DNA of 64,000 nucleotides from Bombardia bombarda (Eukaryota; Ascomycota; Sordariomycetes; Sordariales; Lasiosphaeriaceae): NCBI GenBank assembly GCA_030512295.1, contig JAULSR010000002.1, positions 3,844,001 to 3,908,000 of the forward strand, read 5' to 3'. Shown piece by piece: positions 60,094 to 64,000 of this stretch (position 1 is its first letter; each line of letters starts with the position of its first letter). The notes under the pieces were generated by a model. It saw only the letters and a program-made list of their open reading frames with translations, ran no database searches and was not told where the DNA came from. The position numbers and the translations under genes were made by a program.

Positions 60094-61241
60094 GATGATG
60101 GCGATGCGATAGTCGCGACGATGTGTCTTGAGCGTAAATTGAGCACCTCTCCTAACCACGGGTGTCCTCGGTCCAATGCGCGTCTCTACTGCGGATGGCT
60201 TTTAAGGCATATGCGTGAAGATAGTTCAGGCAGTCATTTGATAAAGTATTTACGCTGATGTAGTAGAACTATTGGGTCGGGCGGCGTCACGCACGCTGCG
60301 ACGACGGCCTAGGGATATGCGAGCGTCAAGCTCAACAAAAGCAAAGAAGATCTCCTGCACCTAGTGGAAGTAACTGCCGGGAATCTAGAACTCGCAATGT
60401 ACGTTGTGAAGGTCACTTCCGTTTCTGCTTCGACCTGAGGGAGAATATATGAGAAGCGAGGTGAAGACAGGGCGGCCTGAATACGTAGGAGGGAATGGGG
60501 GGAATTGGCGAAGGAGGAAGCTCGAGCCTGGCGCTGGCGCGGGCGCGGGCGCGGGTGCGGGCGATAGATAGCAGCAGTGGGAAGGAAGCGGGACGGGAGG
60601 TCTTGCACTGGCTTTGTCTGTCTCGGGACGGGGGATGCTAAAACTTAAGCTTGAGAGCTCCGTTTCTGCGCTCGGTAGACTCCAGCAGCCGCTCACCGGT
60701 GGTGAAAGTCGATTGCGACGTTTGCGATAGCAGCGTGACAGCTTTAGAGTGCTGGTCTGGCCGTCCTAGGGCACATCAGGGTCGTCGTAGAAGTGGCCTT
60801 AATCAAGGTCGCGAGCGGTGGTGACGGAATTGCGGAGGTTGGAGAGGAGGAGTTTTGAGGTGGGTGGAGGCGAGCCAGCGGCGAACTTGCCGGATGGGAC
60901 TTGGTAGGTGAGGACGCGGTACTTGCCGACTTATGTAATCAAAGAGCGGGTCGGCGCTCCAAACCCCGACAGCTAAGCTAAGCTGCTCGGAGGTAGCATG
61001 CACCTTGAATATCAGGCACCCAAGCAGCTACGCGTGTGAGCGCTTGCCTGGAGCTGTAGCCTCTCCAAACACACGGGACCCAGTACGAGCGAGCGAGGTA
61101 CAGCATCATCAGCCTCTCGTCTCTTGTAGACCAATTTCCCACCAAAGCAGGCCCGATTCCGACACCGTTTGTCCCTTGCTACTTTGGCATTACCGATATA
61201 CTTTTGACTCCGTCGCCGCGACTGCCGCGCACCCCGCCATC
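60094..61241. promoter_or_regulatory. Divergent upstream region, BYE1 / proteasome alpha3
   Basis: About 1.15 kb holding both promoters. No confident proteasome-control element was found; GGTGGTGAAA near 60698 only loosely resembles yeast GGTGGCAAA. Confidence 0.45.
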
Positions 61242-62271
61242 ATGTCGAGACGTTACGATTCCCGAGTAAGTGTATCCATATCCATTGCTAGGACCGAGCT
61301 GGGCATGGGAACAGGGAGTTTGGAGCTTTGAACGTCGGGACTCAGACGGACCTTGCACACAAAGCTTACACCACCACCTCCCCAGACAACCATCTTCTCC
61401 CCCGAGGGACGCCTGTACCAGGTCGAATATGCGCTCGAGGCCATCTCCCACGCCGGCACTGCCATCGGCATCCTAGCCAAGGATGGCATCGTCCTGGCGG
61501 CCGAGCGCAAGGTCACCTCCAAGCTGCTGGAGCAGGACACATCAGCTGAGAAGCTCTACATCCTCAATGAGTACGTGTACTCTGCCTACCTATCTACACA
61601 ACCCTCTTATAGTCCCAAATGCCATGGGCAGCACCCCGGCTAACTCTACGACCCCTGGAACAGCAACATGATCTGCGCCGTCGCCGGCATGACGGCCGAC
61701 GCCAACATCCTCATCAACTACGCCCGACAGGCCGCCCAGCGGTACCTGCTTACCTACAACGAGGACATACCCTGTGAGCAGCTGGTGCGACGGCTCTGCG
61801 ACCTGAAGCAGGGCTACACACAACACGGTGGCCTGCGGCCCTTTGGCGTCTCCTTCATCTACGCCGGTTGGGACCCCCAACGCCAGTTCCAGCTCTACCT
61901 GAGCAACCCCTCGGGCAACTACGGCGGTTGGAAGGCGACGAGTGCCGGCGCCAACAATGCGAGCGCCCAGAGCTTGCTCAAGCAGGATTACAAGGAGGAC
62001 TGCACCCTTAAGGAGGCGTGCGGCATGGCGGTCAAGGTTCTGAGCAAGACCATGGACTCGACCAAGTTGAGCAGCGAGAAGAGTGAGTACTTTCTTCCAC
62101 TTCACAACTCGACAAAGAAACAATAGAGCTAACGAACAACCAGTTGAATTTGCGACGGTGGGCCAAACCAAGGACGGCAAGATCTACCATAGACTATGGA
62201 GCGCCGACGAGATTACGGCGTTATTGAAGGAGCACGATTTGGCAAAGGACGAGAACGCGGAGGACAAGTAG
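61242..62271 (+). CDS. PRE9: 20S proteasome subunit alpha3 (PSMA4/Pre9 type)
   Basis: Four exons, 61242-61265, 61386-61570, 61664-62082 and 62144-62271, give 251 aa with consistent phases. The N-terminus [24 protein letters not shown] is the alpha-subunit signature that gates the 20S core. L-V-R-R-L-C-D-L-K-Q-G-Y-T-Q-H-G-G-L-R-P-F-G-V-S assigns it to the Pre9/PSMA4 branch, and the tail is acidic and Lys-rich as expected. Alpha subunits are non-catalytic and form the outer rings in nucleus and cytosol. The 24-nt first exon and the 120-nt first intron are typical of this gene in filamentous ascomycetes. Confidence 0.95.
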
Positions 62272-62640
62272 AGAGCAGTCTGAGCAGCCAGCCATGTCAT
62301 ACTCATACTGATAGAACGGATCGTGGCGGTGGAGACATTGGGTTTTGTTTCCAGCTCAGCGCCTCGTGTACTAATAAAAGACCCATCAAACAATGCAATG
62401 CGATGCTGTAATGTCGTAAAAGACACCAAAACTCCGAGTCACATGTTCCCGTCATATACATACATACGTCCAAACTTCGTGCTACACATAAACCACCAAT
62501 AACAGAAAACCATCCTATACACATCACAAAAACATAGCTCATGTTCAATACCATATTGTTATCGAGTCAAATGCTCATCAAGAGACCTATGGGAAGAAAA
62601 CATCCAGATTAGCAATCCAATCAAAATCACAAGCAAAAAT
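62272..62640. other. Convergent intergenic region
   Basis: Holds the 3' ends of the proteasome alpha3 and PAP2 genes. AT-rich, with no gene. Confidence 0.45.
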
Positions 62641-63959
62641 TCAAAACCGATCCAGTTCGAACCCTACATTCTGCTGTTCCCCAAGCCCAACCCGCTCCTC
62701 TTCGTCTCTGAGCCGGCCATATCGCGCGCTGGCCGCCTCCGCCGCAGGCGGGCCAGCATGCGGCTCGTCGCAGCGCGCGCTGCTGACCCGCGGCCAGTAC
62801 CGCCGGTACGTCCAGTACGTGACGGTCCAGCCGAGCAAGGCGCCGATCGACACGTCGTAGACATCGTGCCTGTAGTCCTGGCAGCGGCTAATAGCAATCA
62901 TGGTGGCGCCTAGCAGGGGGCCGAGGCATAAAAGGCCGCGCAGCAGGTCGCCGCGCACGAGCTTCTCCGTGTTCTCGATCATGCTGCTGCTGCTGCCGCC
63001 GCCACCGCCGCCAGCATTGCCGCTACCGGGACCGTAGGAAAAGATGCGCATCTGGCCCGTTAGGAACAGGCTGAGATAGCCCAGCCCGGCGAAGGAGAAG
63101 GAGCTGTGGCCTGAGGGGAAAGAGCGCCACCCGTCGTGCAGCCGGTGGTGGGCCGTCTCGGTGCACACGTCGATGGAGACGAGCACGTCGCGGGGGTCTT
63201 GGGCGCGGGCAGACAGCGCGCGAGCAGGTCGGGGCGGGGGCGGCCGACGGTGTTCTTTATGATGTCGGTGAGGAGGGAGGTGAGGATCAGGGCGATGAGG
63301 AGGCCGAGAAGGGAGACGTGATGCTTGTGTGCCGAGGCGCCCGTCGCAAGGTTGCAGACGAGCATGAAGATGAGGGGGGTGAGGAGGGCGTAGGCGAAGC
63401 AGTATGCTGAATTGGGAGGCAAGGTTGGGGCTGTGGTTAGTGCTGGTGCTCGGGTAGGTAGGTGTGTATACTTAGGGGCAGATGTCATGCCAGGGGGTGA
63501 GGGGGGAAGGGGAGGCTTACAGACAGGCACTCGCTCGACCTCGGCGTGTGGGAAGGCGATGCGCAGGTCGTTGAGAGAAAACAGACGGTGGAAGGGCTCG
63601 ACGAAGAATTGTATCTGGGGTGATATTGTTAGCTTCATGGTGTCCCTTCCATGCAGCCATCATCGAGCAGGGGAGACATACGATAAAGTAGCTGGTTAAG
63701 AGCAGGGCAAAGCCGATATAATCCGAGGCATAGGATCTCTGCGGGAGGGCATCTTGTCAGTATGCCATTCGTCGAAATGCGCAGCTAGGTGGGGAGGAGG
63801 CTCTGTGCGACACTCAAGCCAAAGACGTACATGCCAGAACCTCGAGACGGATCCAAGCAGGGCGCTGCTCCTCGAGCCTCCATCGCCGCTTCCGTTGTTT
63901 CCGTTTCCACCGCTGCTGTTCGCGCCTCGAAACGAACTGTTGACCCGCGGGGGTGCCAT
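62641..63959 (-). CDS. PAP2-type lipid phosphatase (Dpp1/Lpp1-like), frame broken at a C run
   Basis: Four exons, 63831-63959, 63682-63738, 63521-63614 and 62641-63430. Introns are 92, 67 and 90 nt. The last exon carries the three phosphatase motifs: K-x6-R-P (K-N-T-V-G-R-P-R-P), P-S-G-H (F-P-S-G-H-S-S-F-S-F) and S-R-x5-H-x3-D (S-R-C-Q-D-Y-R-H-D-V-Y-D). Several membrane helices surround them, matching phosphatidate/diacylglycerol-pyrophosphate phosphatases of endomembranes. Motif 1 and motif 2 lie in different frames: the shift is at the five-base run 63192-63196 (C on the coding strand), where one more C gives K-T-P-R-D-V-L-V-S and makes total length divisible by three (356 aa). A homopolymer miscall is the simplest explanation. 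Confidence 0.88.
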
Positions 63960-64000
63960 TGCGGAGAGTCACCGCCGTCGGATCGACTTGAAGATGCTCC

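Noticed and set aside
60690..60710. Proteasome-associated control element (GGTGGCAAA) upstream of PRE9
   Set aside because: The best match is GGTGGTGAAA, which differs at key positions. I do not claim an Rpn4-type site.

Overview
The window looks like nuclear DNA of a filamentous ascomycete (Pezizomycotina, probably Sordariomycetes). Genes are well separated. Introns are mostly 48-170 nt, with GTAAGT/GTATGT-type donors and CTAAC/CTGAC-like branch sites. The families fit: DUF3176 membrane proteins, an AA11 lytic polysaccharide monooxygenase, a BYE1-type PHD/TFIIS/SPOC protein, Mediator Med7 and proteasome alpha3. No tRNA, rRNA, CRISPR array or intact transposon was found.

Left third (1-24 kb), mostly accessory genes. 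At the edge lies a possible pore-forming locus: an unrecognised gene cut by the window end, a small MACPF-signature protein, and, divergently transcribed from the latter, a 973-aa protein resembling the MACPF-like core of stonustoxin-type proteins with jacalin-like C-terminal repeats. Next come a DUF3176 membrane protein, a single-pass protein with a PAN/apple-like ectodomain, a DUF885 peptidase-like protein, a serine beta-lactamase-like protein and a nine-exon secreted Thr/Gly-repeat protein.

Middle (24-35.7 kb): a peroxiredoxin-like protein, an AA11 LPMO with a membrane-anchor-like tail, a decayed 2EXR/F-box-like gene in an AT-rich island, a small orphan reading frame, a Cys-rich single-pass surface protein, and a three-exon LAMTOR1/Ego1-like lipid-anchored TORC1 scaffold whose middle intron carries a 20-copy CA repeat.

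From 35.7 to 49.2 kb is a gene-poor, microsatellite-rich stretch holding one recognisable 110-aa conserved gene. From 49 to 64 kb the window becomes housekeeping: an F-box protein, a ZNF830-like zinc finger, Med7, a 60-aa Cys-rich protein ending in a CaaX box, BYE1, proteasome alpha3 divergent from BYE1, and a PAP2 lipid phosphatase.

Five of about twenty genes have reading frames broken by one nucleotide. Three of the breaks sit in G/C homopolymers and are repaired exactly by one extra G/C, which points to base-calling errors in the assembly. The 2EXR-like gene also carries an in-frame TAG and looks like a real pseudogene.
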